Shown: positions 1 to 8,608 of the stretch, piece after piece
Layout of the letters: each line of letters starts with the position of its first letter
Position numbering within the stretch: position 1 is the first letter of the stretch
Assembly: GCA_002084435.1 (NCBI GenBank)
Contig: NBLG01000005.1
Location: 1 to 27,548 of the forward strand
From: Tenericutes bacterium 4572_104
GTDB taxonomy: Bacteria; Bacillota_I; Bacilli_A; Izemoplasmatales; UBA5603
Direction of reading: 5' to 3'
DNA length: 27,548 bases
Program-made: the position numbers and the translations under genes
Notes under the pieces: model-generated
Database searches by the model: none
Told to the model about the DNA's origin: nothing
The model's input: only the letters and a program-made list of their open reading frames with translations

Positions 1-192
1 AAAAATTATTTTGGATTAAAAAATGATATGGGATTATTTAATGCCTATAACATCTATTCAGAAATAGATTTAAACAATCAAAAACATGATGCTATGGAAG
101 ATGCTTTAGTTACTAAAAAAGTATTTGATTATTTTAAAGCAGTTTGTAATAACGAAATGCAAATTAAAGTAGAAAAAAAAGTGGGTTATTAA
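1..192 (+). CDS. C-terminal end of a DnaQ-like DEDDh 3'-5' exonuclease (partial)
   Basis: Only the last 63 codons are present; the frame is open at the left window edge and stops with TAA at 190-192. The peptide contains KHDAMEDALVT, which fits the last exonuclease motif of the DEDDh family (H-x-A-x-x-D-A), where the histidine and aspartate help bind the two catalytic metals. This motif usually lies near the end of the exonuclease domain of DNA polymerase III epsilon-type proteins, so this is probably a stand-alone proofreading or DNA/RNA trimming exonuclease rather than PolC, whose exonuclease domain is internal. Which member of the family it is cannot be told from the fragment. Confidence 0.7.
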   Translation, partial: KNYFGLKNDMGLFNAYNIYSEIDLNNQKHDAMEDALVTKKVFDYFKAVCNNEMQIKVEKKVGY

Positions 193-209
193 TCCACTTT
201 TTGTTTGTT
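176..209. terminator. Bidirectional rho-independent terminator
   Basis: A 9-bp stem (176-184 with 194-202, AAAAAGTGG / CCACTTTTT) closes a 9-nt loop and overlaps the exonuclease stop codon. It is T-rich on the 3' side in both orientations, so it can end both the exonuclease transcript and the convergent RNase J transcript whose reading frame ends at 210. Confidence 0.8.
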
Positions 210-1704
210 TTATAATACCATAATAACAGGCATAATCATTGGAGTTCTTTTTGTATGCCTGATAACATAACTCTTTAAAGCCTTTGTTATTTCGTTTTTC
301 ATACCATTAATATTGAGCTTTTTGTCTGGATCTAAAAATTTATCAGTGACATCTATAACTAACTCTTGCATTTCGCTAATCATTTTAGCGTGATTCTTTA
401 TGTAAATAAAACCTTTAGATACAATATTAGGAGCACAAGAAACTTCTCTATGCTCTTCATCTATAGTTAAAATAACAGATATCTTCAGCTAATCCAGCAT
501 GTATTTTTAACATTCTATATTCACCATGAATAGGCATAAAATATTTAGGCTTCATCAATTTAAGCATTAATTTTAATTCGTTTTGTCCACCATGTCCTGA
601 TGCATGAACATCAGCGAATGGAGATTGAGTTATTACTTTAGCACCTCGTTTATAAAGCATATTTATAGTGCGGTTAACAGACTGTAAATTTCCTGGAATA
701 GGAGAAGAAGATAAAATTACAGTATCACCTGGATTTAAAGAAATTTGTCTATGAATTCCCGATGCAATTCTCGTTAAAGCAGCTAAAGGTTCTCCTTGTG
801 AACCTGTACATAAGATTGTAATATTTTTAGCTTTGATTTGAGAATTATTTCTAGTATATAAAAATGTTCCTTTAGGAGCTTTAATATATCCCAACTTAAA
901 ACCAACATCAATATTTTTAATCATACTTCTACCAAATACAGCTATTTTTCTTCTAGTTTGAATAGAAGCTTCTACTATCTGTTGGATTCTATGTATGTTA
1001 GATGCAAAAGTAGATATAATAATACGTCCATCAATTGATTTAAATAAATCTTTGATGTTTTCTGCAACTACTTTTTCAGAAGTAGTAAAGCCTTCAAGCT
1101 CGCTATTGGTTGAATCCGATAATAGACAAATAACTCCTTCTTCACCAAATTTAGCCATGCGATGATAATTAGAGTCTTTACTAGTTGGAGAAAAATCAAA
1201 TTTAAAATCACCAGTATGAACAACATGTCCTACAGGTGTACTTACTCTAATTCCAAAACTATCAGGAATAGAGTGATTGGTTCGGAAGAAAGAAATAGTA
1301 ACCTTATCAAATTTAATAATATCATCTTCTTGGTATTCTCTTAGATTAACAGGAAATGAAGTTTTTTCATCTAATTTGTTCTTTATCAATCCATAACTTA
1401 ATCCAGATGCATAAATAACAGGTATTTGAACCTGTTTTACTAAAAATGGAATTCCACCTATATGATCTTCATGACCATGACTAATGATTAAGGCTTTAAT
1501 TTTATCTTGATTTTCAATTAAATACTGATAATCCGGTAATACATAATCAATACCCATCAAATATTCATCCGGGAATAAAAGTCCAGAATCAATAATGATT
1601 AGTTCATCTTGGTATTGGATACAATACATGTTTTTTCCGACTTCGCCTAAGCCTCCCAAAGCAAAAATCAGAATTTCTTTCGCTTTACTGTCGAAATTCT
1701 CCAT
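210..1704 (-). pseudogene. rnj: Ribonuclease J, disrupted near the 3' end by an internal deletion with frameshift
   Basis: RNase J is a metallo-beta-lactamase/beta-CASP ribonuclease (5'-3' exo and endo) in mRNA turnover and rRNA maturation. The first frame (start ATG at 1704, stop at 457) gives 415 residues with all expected catalytic motifs: SHGHEDH at 75-81, H144, D166 in HTGD, the HASGHG segment and the PIHGEYRML histidine near 391. After GLAED it reads a few unrelated residues and hits TGA. The missing C-terminal domain is encoded in another frame from about 479 down to TAA at 210 (89 residues, starting SVILTIDEE and ending TPMIMPVIMVL), matching the family's C-terminal domain. Aligned with family members of about 555 residues, roughly 60 residues are absent between the parts, so this is a deletion of about 180-190 nt not divisible by three, not a single-base slip. 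SD GAAAGG precedes the start. It is either a true pseudogene, with a paralogue elsewhere, or an assembly error; the intact active site means a truncated enzyme cannot be excluded. Confidence 0.85.
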
Positions 1705-1719
1705 AGGTTCATCCTTTCA

Positions 1720-1740
1720 AAAAAATGTTTTACATTTTTT
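1720..1740 (-). other. AT-only hairpin in the rnj 5' leader
   Basis: A perfect 9-bp inverted repeat (1720-1728 and 1732-1740) with a 3-nt loop lies between the rnj promoter and its Shine-Dalgarno sequence. Being almost entirely A-T it would be weak as RNA. It may modulate translation or 5'-end access of the rnj mRNA, but no function is shown by sequence alone. Confidence 0.4.
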
Positions 1741-1748
1741 ACTCTATT

Positions 1749-1777
1749 ATTATAACTTATCTTTAATTTATATGCAA
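1749..1777 (-). promoter_or_regulatory. Sigma-A-type promoter of rnj
   Basis: Read on the minus strand: -35 TTGCAT (1772-1777), spacer of exactly 17 nt, -10 TATAAT (1749-1754). This gives a leader of about 35-40 nt before the ATG at 1704. It diverges from the priA promoter. Confidence 0.75.
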
Positions 1778-1832
1778 TTAATTCGAGTGAATATGGAAAA
1801 ACATATTATTTCTTTATATGCATATTTAAACA

Positions 1833-1841
1833 TGATATAAT
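1833..1841 (+). promoter_or_regulatory. Extended -10 promoter of priA-fmt
   Basis: TGATATAAT is a consensus -10 hexamer with the upstream TGn element, just upstream of the priA ribosome binding site. No good -35 hexamer is seen 16-18 nt upstream, so the extended -10 probably carries recognition. Confidence 0.6.
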
Positions 1842-1861
1842 AATTTAAAGGAGGAATGAAA

Positions 1862-4213
1862 ATGATTGCGAAGATATTAGTAGACATAAAATCAAAAAAT
1901 GTTGATAAAACATACGATTATATAATTCCTTCTAAATATGAAGATATTTTAGAAATAGGAGCCCGTGTTATTGTTCCATTTGGAAAACGAAATGTTATGG
2001 GTTTTTGTTTAGAAATAGTCAAAACTAGTAGCTACAAAAAAGAATTAAAATCCATTAATAAAATAATCGATATGGAACCATATCTTACTAGAGAGTTAAT
2101 TGATTTAGCTAAAAAAATGCAGGAAGAATCTTGTTCTTTATTAATACAAATATTAGAAACAATGTTGCCAGCAGCTTTAAAAATGATTTATAAGCCTAAG
2201 GTTAAAGTTATAAATAAAATGGCTTTAGATTCTAAGCTTTTACCTTTTTTTGAAGATTCTGATGAATTATTACTTGAATTAATTGATAGTGAATATTATT
2301 CGTTAGTAAAAAACGAAATGAAAAAACAAACTTTAAAACAAATATACGATATAAGACCTAAAAATCGTTCTCTAGCTTTTAAGTATGTTTCTCTAGTAAA
2401 AGAACCGACAAAAAAACTTACAGAAAAACAAAATCTTGTATATAAATATTTAAAAAACAAAAAAGATAATAAAAGCTCTATTAAAAATATAATAAATAAA
2501 TTTGGAATTAGCACATCAATTATTAATACATTAGAAAAATATGGAATTGTTAGAACATTTTACCAAGAAACATATCGTAAAGTTATTTCGGTATATCCAT
2601 CTAAAAAACAGACAATTCATTTAAATGATGAACAAAAAATAGTTTATGAAAAAATAATAAATAGTATTGGAAAAAGAAAAACATTTTTATTACATGGAGT
2701 AACGGGTTCAGGAAAAACCGAAATATATATAAAGGCAATAAAAAAAGCTCTTGAGGAGAAAAAAACAATTATCTTTTTAGTTCCCGAAATTTCTCTTACA
2801 CCAATGATGATGTCTCGATTAATGGCTGAATTCAAAAATAAAGTAGCTGTCTTACATTCGGGATTATCAACCCTTGAAAAGTATGATGAATGGAGACGAA
2901 TTATAAGGAAAGAGGCATCCATCGTAGTTGGCGCAAGAAGTGCCTGCTTTGCGCCTTTAGATAATATAGGATTAATAATAGTTGATGAATGTCATGAATC
3001 AACGTATAAACAAGAGAATATGCCTAATTATTATGCGGTTGATGTACTAAAAAAACGAGCAGAATATTATAATTCTGTAATAGTTTTAGGATCAGCTACA
3101 CCTAATATCGAAAGTTATGCTAGACATGTGCGCGGATATTATGAATTATTAACTATCAATAAAAGAGCGTTAAACTCAGAACTTCCTGAAGTAGAAGTTG
3201 TGAATATGAAAAAAGAGTTTATTAAGGGAAATCATTCTAATTTTTCAAAAGTTTTACAGGAAGAGATACAAAAAAGATTGGATTTAAAAGAACAAGTAAT
3301 TCTTTTAATAAATAGAAGAGGATATTCAAATTTTGTCATCTGTAGAAATTGCGGACACGTTATAATGTGTCCAAACTGCGATGTGTCTCTTACATATCAT
3401 GAATATTCACATTCATTAAAATGTCATTATTGTAATTATGAAATACCTGTACCCAAGGTTTGCCCTAAATGTAAGACTGATGCACTTCGTTTTATGGGAA
3501 GCGGTACTCAAAAAATAGAAAAAGAATTAATAGAGTTATTTTCAAATGCAAAAATAATAAGAATGGATAACGATACAACTAGAAGAAAAAATTCACATGA
3601 AAAATTATTACATGAATTTGAAGAATCAGGAGATATTCTATTAGGAACGCAAATGATTGCAAAGGGATTGGATTTTCCTAAAGTAACATTAGTTGGAATT
3701 ATTCAAGCAGATAATAATTTATTTGTATCTGATTTTAGAGCCCCTGAAAAAACATTTCAATTAATCATGCAAGTATCGGGAAGATCAGGGAGAAGAAGCG
3801 CAAAAGGTAAAGTGATAATTCAAGCTTTTAATCCAAATCATTATGCAATTAAATATGCTTGTGAACACGATTATTTAGGTTTTTATCATTATGAAATGAA
3901 TATTAGAAGACTAGCTAAATATGCGCCATTTTATTATATGATTTATTTAAAAATAAGTGGTGAATTTATGAGAGATGTATTCTATCATGGAATTGAAGTA
4001 GTTAAATATTTAAAGCGAAATTTAGAAAAAGATGTTATTATATTAGGACCTGCAGTTCCAGCGGTTAAAAAAATAAATAATCGCTATAATTGTGAAATTA
4101 CAATTAAATATAAAAATATAGATAACATTAACAAAATATTAAATCAAATGATGGAAAAATATCAAACAGATGACAAATACATTATGATTGATAGATTTCC
4201 TAATGTTGGATAG
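1862..4213 (+). CDS. priA: Primosomal protein N' (replication restart helicase PriA)
   Basis: PriA is a superfamily 2 3'-5' DNA helicase that recognises stalled or D-loop forks and reloads the replicative helicase. At 783 residues it is close to full length for Bacilli. Visible are an N-terminal DNA-binding region beginning IAKILVDIKSKNVDKTYDYIIP, Walker A GVTGSGKT (279-286), a DEAH-like box reading DECHES, eight zinc-binding cysteines in four CxxC pairs (494/497, 503/506, 521/524, 534/537) inserted in the helicase core, and the helicase C motifs including QVSGRSGR. An upstream in-frame ATG at 1856 lies only one base from GGAGG (1850-1854), so the ATG at 1862, with 7-nt spacing, is preferred. 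It is followed after 13 nt by fmt, a pairing common in Bacillota (priA-def-fmt), but def is absent here. Confidence 0.95.
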   Translation: MIAKILVDIKSKNVDKTYDYIIPSKYEDILEIGARVIVPFGKRNVMGFCLEIVKTSSYKKELKSINKIIDMEPYLTRELIDLAKKMQEESCSLLIQILETMLPAALKMIYKPKVKVINKMALDSKLLPFFEDSDELLLELIDSEYYSLVKNEMKKQTLKQIYDIRPKNRSLAFKYVSLVKEPTKKLTEKQNLVYKYLKNKKDNKSSIKNIINKFGISTSIINTLEKYGIVRTFYQETYRKVISVYPSKKQTIHLNDEQKIVYEKIINSIGKRKTFLLHGVTGSGKTEIYIKAIKKALEEKKTIIFLVPEISLTPMMMSRLMAEFKNKVAVLHSGLSTLEKYDEWRRIIRKEASIVVGARSACFAPLDNIGLIIVDECHESTYKQENMPNYYAVDVLKKRAEYYNSVIVLGSATPNIESYARHVRGYYELLTINKRALNSELPEVEVVNMKKEFIKGNHSNFSKVLQEEIQKRLDLKEQVILLINRRGYSNFVICRNCGHVIMCPNCDVSLTYHEYSHSLKCHYCNYEIPVPKVCPKCKTDALRFMGSGTQKIEKELIELFSNAKIIRMDNDTTRRKNSHEKLLHEFEESGDILLGTQMIAKGLDFPKVTLVGIIQADNNLFVSDFRAPEKTFQLIMQVSGRSGRRSAKGKVIIQAFNPNHYAIKYACEHDYLGFYHYEMNIRRLAKYAPFYYMIYLKISGEFMRDVFYHGIEVVKYLKRNLEKDVIILGPAVPAVKKINNRYNCEITIKYKNIDNINKILNQMMEKYQTDDKYIMIDRFPNVG

Positions 4214-4226
4214 GAGACATAAATTT

Positions 4227-5150
4227 ATGAAAATATGTTTTATGGGAAGTATGAAATTTGCTGTCCCTATATTAGAAGGATTATACAATAATCACGATGT
4301 TTTATTGGTCGTTACACAACCGGATAAACCAGTAGGAAGAAAAAAAACAATAACTTCAACGCCAGTTAAAAATAAAGCATTAGAATTAGGAATAAAAGTA
4401 TTTCAACCAAGTAGTATAAAAAAGGATTATTCAGAAATATCAGATTTAGATTTAGATTTCATCATAGTAGCTGCCTATGGGCAAATGATTCCTGAAATAG
4501 TATTGAATCACGCTAAAAATAGAGCTATCAATGTACATGCATCTCTATTGCCAAAATATAGAGGCGGTTCTCCAATGCATAGAGCTATCCAAAATGGAGA
4601 TTCAAAAACCGGAATTACTATTATGTATATGAGAAAAAAGATGGATTCAGGAGAAATTTTAGCTCAAGAAGAAGTTAATATAACCGAAAGTGATACTGTT
4701 GGTACATTAGAAGAAAAACTTAGCATAGTTGGTAGAGATTTATTGATTAAAACATTGAAAGAATTGCCAAATATTATTCCAAAAACACAGGATGAATCAC
4801 AAGTAACTTATGCTTATAATATTAAGCCAATAGAAGAACATATTGATTTTTCTCAAACTGCCAAACAGATATATAATCATGTAAGAGCATTTAACCCTTG
4901 GCCATTAACTTATTTTTTAATTGATGGATTAAAAGTAAAATTATATTCTGTTAAATATATAGACAAAAATATATCCAGTAATATTGGTGAAATTGTTGAA
5001 GTTAAAAAGGATGGATTTAGCATACAAACAAAGAATGGATTGATTCAGCCAAAGGTTTTACAATTACAAGGTAAGAAAAAGATGGATGTTTTATCATTCA
5101 TGAATGGAACGGGAAGAACATTATTTGTTAAAGGAAAGATGGTTGAATAA
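4227..5150 (+). CDS. fmt: Methionyl-tRNA formyltransferase
   Basis: Transfers a formyl group from 10-formyl-tetrahydrofolate to initiator Met-tRNA, producing fMet-tRNA for translation initiation. The 307-residue product has the family's usual length. It opens MKICFMGSMKFAVPILE, the typical Rossmann start, and carries the catalytic triad in INVHASLLPKYRGGSP (N102, H104) and MDSGEI (D140), followed by the C-terminal OB-like tRNA-binding domain from about residue 205. The frame is open upstream to 4188 inside priA, but the family start and the AGGAG at 4212-4216 fix the ATG at 4227. It is very likely co-transcribed with priA. No peptide deformylase gene lies beside it, so def must be elsewhere. 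Confidence 0.95.
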   Translation: MKICFMGSMKFAVPILEGLYNNHDVLLVVTQPDKPVGRKKTITSTPVKNKALELGIKVFQPSSIKKDYSEISDLDLDFIIVAAYGQMIPEIVLNHAKNRAINVHASLLPKYRGGSPMHRAIQNGDSKTGITIMYMRKKMDSGEILAQEEVNITESDTVGTLEEKLSIVGRDLLIKTLKELPNIIPKTQDESQVTYAYNIKPIEEHIDFSQTAKQIYNHVRAFNPWPLTYFLIDGLKVKLYSVKYIDKNISSNIGEIVEVKKDGFSIQTKNGLIQPKVLQLQGKKKMDVLSFMNGTGRTLFVKGKMVE

Positions 5151-5167
5151 TGAAAAACCTAGTTTCA

Positions 5168-5190
5168 TCATATAAAATATATGATATAAT
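5168..5190 (+). promoter_or_regulatory. Extended -10 promoter with a palindrome filling the spacer
   Basis: TGATATAAT (5182-5190) is a consensus extended -10 ahead of the pgpA-like gene. The 17 nt directly upstream of the hexamer are a perfect 7-bp inverted repeat TCATATA-AAA-TATATGA (5168-5184), a plausible operator. A second short inverted pair, CTAGTT and AACTAG, flanks the element. The -35 region is poor. Confidence 0.55.
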
Positions 5191-5236
5191 AACTAGTTAG
5201 GATGGTTTTATATTAAAATATAAAAGGAGTGATTTT

Positions 5237-5797
5237 GTGAACAGAGAGAAAAATCTATTTTCAAGAGCTGAAATGTTAGATATGAATGTAAAGTTATTAA
5301 AAAAACGCGGAGTTGAAATTGATGATATTGCACAGATTGCTTTTTTACAACAATCAAAATGGAATCCGAATATCTCTTATAAAGAATGCAAGGATTCAGT
5401 AGAAAAAATTCTTTCTTTGAGAGATGTTTTTCACCTTGTGCAATTAGGAGCCGAAATTGATCGTCTAACTGAAGAACATGCATTTGAAGGTCCTATTCAA
5501 GAAATTCTAGCATCTGATTTAGGAATGTTTGGAATTGATGAATTGTTTGGAATTGAAGTAGCGGGAATGTATGGAACTATTGGAAAAACTAATTTTGGTG
5601 ATATTGATATTAATAAACCAGGGATAGTTGCGAAATTAAATGAAGATGGAAAATCAGATAAACCAGCTTGTCATACTTTTTTAGATGATATTGTTGGAGC
5701 GATAGCTGCTGCAGCTTCAACTAGAGTTGCCCAAATAGAAAATGAAAATGAAGCTAATAAAGACCCAAGAATAATAGAAGAACCACAATTATTTTAA
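5237..5797 (+). CDS. Phosphatidylglycerophosphatase A family protein (YutG/LtrC-like)
   Basis: A member of the PgpA family, which in E. coli dephosphorylates phosphatidylglycerol phosphate to phosphatidylglycerol. This 186-residue protein resembles the soluble-looking Gram-positive branch (B. subtilis YutG, Listeria low-temperature-requirement protein LtrC). Key blocks are ASDLGMFGIDELFGIEVAGMYGTIGKTNFG (about 94-123) and HTFLDDIVGAIAAAASTR (about 147-164), the latter matching the conserved acidic DDIV motif of PgpA. There is no clear membrane helix, unlike E. coli PgpA, so the true substrate in this branch is less certain. It starts at GTG 5237, supported by AAGGAG at 5224-5229, and is first of a four-gene unit ending at 9079. 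Confidence 0.75.
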   Translation: MNREKNLFSRAEMLDMNVKLLKKRGVEIDDIAQIAFLQQSKWNPNISYKECKDSVEKILSLRDVFHLVQLGAEIDRLTEEHAFEGPIQEILASDLGMFGIDELFGIEVAGMYGTIGKTNFGDIDINKPGIVAKLNEDGKSDKPACHTFLDDIVGAIAAAASTRVAQIENENEANKDPRIIEEPQLF

Positions 5798-5836
5798 TTA
5801 AATTAAAATTATTTTACGTATGAAAGGGGTGAATTG

Positions 5837-7423
5837 ATGGATAACCGTGAAAAGATGTTAGACGAATTTTTTCGTAACAATGATCCCGCGACGAAGAAAA
5901 AAGAAGAAAAAGAAAAACTAAAGAAAAAAATCGATGATTATTTTAATACAGTATCTATCGATAAAGCTCCTAAGAAAAAAAGTTTTATTGATAAATTAAT
6001 TGATTTCTTTAGAATTTCTTCATTTAAAAAGAATTTCGATGAAAATAAAGTCGCTGCTAATATTAAACAACTTGAAGTAGAAAATAAAAACCACGTGAAT
6101 AACCTGTTTTCCAAAATAAGATATAGGTTTATTAATTGGTTCAGTTTTGAAACAGGAGTAGATATCTTAGATGAAACTCAGGTCCTTTACCGAAGAAATA
6201 AAGTTATTAGAAATATAACTTTTGTTACTAACATTGTGTTTATATTATTTACTTTAATTGGTTCTGAGGGCGTTAATCAATCTATGAATATAATTGTAAC
6301 AGTTATATTCGCTTTGATTGCAACTTTAGTATCACAAACAATAAGAAAAGTAATTTCAGAAGAACCAACCACTTTACAAAAGCAACAAATGGGAGAATAC
6401 TTGTCAGGCTTTTATATATTGTTTATGGCAGTTGCGGTATATTTAAAGTTGAAATTTAGTCTTGTAAGCACTGCAGATACAAATTTCTTTTCAATCACAC
6501 AAGCAGGGTATGCTTTGATTTATTTTTCATTAGTTGTTATTGCTTTATATCAAGATTCGAGATTATTATCAGCCGTTTATAAAGTCTCTATTGTCGCAAT
6601 GACTATAATTCATTTAGTTGTATTATATCCTGTATATTTATACGCAACGGATTTTATTACTCTATGGGATTATATTAAAGGACCAATATTAACTGATATT
6701 TTCTTAAGGACATTAGTATTAGCGGTATTTATGATTGCTTTATATTCTAATGCAAAAATCTCAGAAGATTTAAATAATAAGCGTAAAGAAGAATTGATTA
6801 AAAGAAGAGCAATGGAAAAAGATTTTAAAGCCGTTGTATCTGATGTTTTTGATGTCATAAGTGTATATAAACAACGTGGTGATGAGAAAGTCGAAGAAAA
6901 TCAAGAAAAGAGCGCAAGAAGAGTAGCGGAAATGGCTTCTAAACTCGGTAATTATTTAGGATATTCTTCAAAATTATGTCAAGAACTTTTTGAGTTTTCC
7001 ACAATACATATCGATAAGAAAAATCTTTTAAATTTGGATGAATATAACCAAAAAGAAGTTTTAGATGAAAAAGATTTCTTAAAAATTAGAGAAAAAACAA
7101 TTATAGGTTCAGTAATTATTAAACGTTTCCAACTAGAAAAAAAGGGAGAAGATATAATTAGAGCGCATTTTGAAAAAACAGTTACAAAAGACTTTATAAA
7201 AGATATGAATAGCATTCAAAATAATCGTGAATCACAGGTCATTTTGTTATGTGAATTATATGAAATTTTAAGACAACCAAGAAATTATAAGCGAGTATTA
7301 AAGCATCAAAGAGCTATTGATTTAATTCAGTTAGAATTATACCCGTATTTTGATCCACAGATAGTGGATAGATTTGTTAAATATAGTGAAGATTTTGAGG
7401 CTATCTATTACAAGCTTATTTAG
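5837..7423 (+). CDS. Six-helix membrane protein with a degenerate C-terminal HD-GYP domain
   Basis: A 528-residue protein with three parts. Residues 1-120 are charged and lysine-rich, likely cytoplasmic. Six hydrophobic helices lie at about 126-142, 149-169, 190-206, 219-238, 243-269 and 285-304. Residues 335-528 follow the plan of an HD-GYP domain (cyclic-di-nucleotide phosphodiesterase family): a segment resembling the helix with the first histidine (SARRVAEMASKLGNYLGYS), an HD position, a helix before the GYP loop, LLCELYEILRQPRNYK in place of the usual DxYDALxxxRPY, and FDPQIVDRF near the end. The catalytic signatures are lost: HDIGK has become IHIDKK and HHExxDGxGYP has become HFEKTVTKDF. 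It is therefore probably a non-catalytic sensor or scaffold; this is inference. ATG 5837 is chosen over TTG 5834 because of 7-nt spacing from AAAGGGG. It lies between a pgpA-like gene and metK. Confidence 0.7.
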   Translation: MDNREKMLDEFFRNNDPATKKKEEKEKLKKKIDDYFNTVSIDKAPKKKSFIDKLIDFFRISSFKKNFDENKVAANIKQLEVENKNHVNNLFSKIRYRFINWFSFETGVDILDETQVLYRRNKVIRNITFVTNIVFILFTLIGSEGVNQSMNIIVTVIFALIATLVSQTIRKVISEEPTTLQKQQMGEYLSGFYILFMAVAVYLKLKFSLVSTADTNFFSITQAGYALIYFSLVVIALYQDSRLLSAVYKVSIVAMTIIHLVVLYPVYLYATDFITLWDYIKGPILTDIFLRTLVLAVFMIALYSNAKISEDLNNKRKEELIKRRAMEKDFKAVVSDVFDVISVYKQRGDEKVEENQEKSARRVAEMASKLGNYLGYSSKLCQELFEFSTIHIDKKNLLNLDEYNQKEVLDEKDFLKIREKTIIGSVIIKRFQLEKKGEDIIRAHFEKTVTKDFIKDMNSIQNNRESQVILLCELYEILRQPRNYKRVLKHQRAIDLIQLELYPYFDPQIVDRFVKYSEDFEAIYYKLI

Positions 7424-7438
7424 TGAAGAGGTATATAT

Positions 7439-8605
7439 ATGTACAAATATTTTACAACAGAATCTGTTACTGAAGGACATCCAGACAAAATTTGTGATCA
7501 AGTAAGCGATGCAATATTAGATGCTATTTTAGAAAAAGATCCTGAAGCAAGAGTTGCATGTGAGACATTAGTATCTACAGGACTTGTTTTCATTACTGGA
7601 GAAATTACTACTAATACATATGTTGATATCCAAAAAATAGCTAGAGAAGTAGTAGCGGAAATAGGATATGATAGAGGTAAATATGGATTTGATTCTGAAA
7701 ATTTATCTGTTTTAGTTAGTATTGATGAGCAATCTCCAGATATAGCTTTAGGTATTGATTCAAGCAGAAATCATGAACAAGGTGCTGGAGATCAAGGCAT
7801 GATGTTTGGTTATGCAATTAACGCAACTGATAATTATATGCCAATAACTCATTATTATGCAAATAAACTTGCAAGAAGGTTGGCATTTGTAAGAAAAAAC
7901 GGAATTATTGATTATTTAAGACCGGATGGTAAAACTCAGGTAACAGCCGAATTTAATGAGGATGGATCATTTAAACGTTTTGATAATATTTTGATTTCGT
8001 CTCAACATCATCCTAAAGTTAGTCACGAAAAAATAAGAGAAGATATTATAGAACATGTAATTAAATATGTTATACCTAAAGAATTTATGGATGATTTAAC
8101 AACTTATCAAATTAATCCTACAGGTAGATTTGTAAAAGGAGGACCTGCAGGAGATTCAGGGCTTACAGGAAGAAAGATTATAGTTGATACTTATGGGGGT
8201 AGAGCACATCACGGTGGAGGTGCTTTTTCAGGAAAAGATCCATCAAAAGTTGATCGTTCCGCTGCTTATATGTTAAGATATATCGCTAAAAATATTGTAG
8301 CTGCTGGATTAGCTGATGAAATAGAAATACAGGTATCATATGCTATTGGAGTAGCTAGTCCTGTAAGTGTTGGAGTTGAAACATTTGGAACTAACAAAAT
8401 TCCAAAAGAATCGATAATTAAAATAATAAATAAACATTTTAATTTACACCCAAAGGCAATAATTGAAACACTTGATTTGAAACGACCTATATATAGACAA
8501 ACAGCTACATATGGACATTTTGGTAGAGATGATTTAGATTTACCTTGGGAACGTTTAGATATGGTTGATATTTTAAAACCATACTTGTACAAGGAAGTGA
8601 AGTAG
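7439..8605 (+). CDS. metK: S-adenosylmethionine synthetase
   Basis: Makes S-adenosylmethionine from methionine and ATP in the cytoplasm. The 388-residue product is full length and shows the family signatures in order: [24 protein letters not shown] at the N-terminus (methionine and ATP contacts), the hexapeptide region [12 protein letters not shown] near 119-130, and the phosphate-binding loop [19 protein letters not shown] near 260-278. Unlike many Bacillota metK genes, there is no S-box (SAM) riboswitch in front: the gene follows the membrane-protein gene by 15 nt, with GAAGAGG as ribosome binding site. Expression thus seems driven by the operon promoter near 5185. SAM made here is also the cofactor of the MnmL and MnmM enzymes encoded further on. 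Confidence 0.97.
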   Translation: MYKYFTTESVTEGHPDKICDQVSDAILDAILEKDPEARVACETLVSTGLVFITGEITTNTYVDIQKIAREVVAEIGYDRGKYGFDSENLSVLVSIDEQSPDIALGIDSSRNHEQGAGDQGMMFGYAINATDNYMPITHYYANKLARRLAFVRKNGIIDYLRPDGKTQVTAEFNEDGSFKRFDNILISSQHHPKVSHEKIREDIIEHVIKYVIPKEFMDDLTTYQINPTGRFVKGGPAGDSGLTGRKIIVDTYGGRAHHGGGAFSGKDPSKVDRSAAYMLRYIAKNIVAAGLADEIEIQVSYAIGVASPVSVGVETFGTNKIPKESIIKIINKHFNLHPKAIIETLDLKRPIYRQTATYGHFGRDDLDLPWERLDMVDILKPYLYKEVK

Positions 8606-8608
8606 GTT

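Noticed and set aside
457..482. Programmed ribosomal frameshift joining the two RNase J frames
   Set aside because: A frameshift could not restore the roughly 60 residues missing from the family alignment, and no slippery heptamer with a downstream structure is evident. Deletion or assembly error is simpler.
1162..1344. Small plus-strand frame inside rnj
   Set aside because: It is antisense to well-conserved catalytic codons of RNase J, has no ribosome binding site and no recognisable domain. The same applies to other antisense frames inside priA, metK, leuS, secA, glgB and glgC.
5150..5180. Terminator between fmt and the pgpA-like gene
   Set aside because: TGAAA/TTTCA is only a 5-bp A/T-rich stem without a T run, which is too weak to call.
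5208..5483. Minus-strand frame opposite the start of the pgpA-like gene
   Set aside because: It covers the promoter and SD of the pgpA-like gene, and its product shows no known pattern. It is a shadow of the coding strand.
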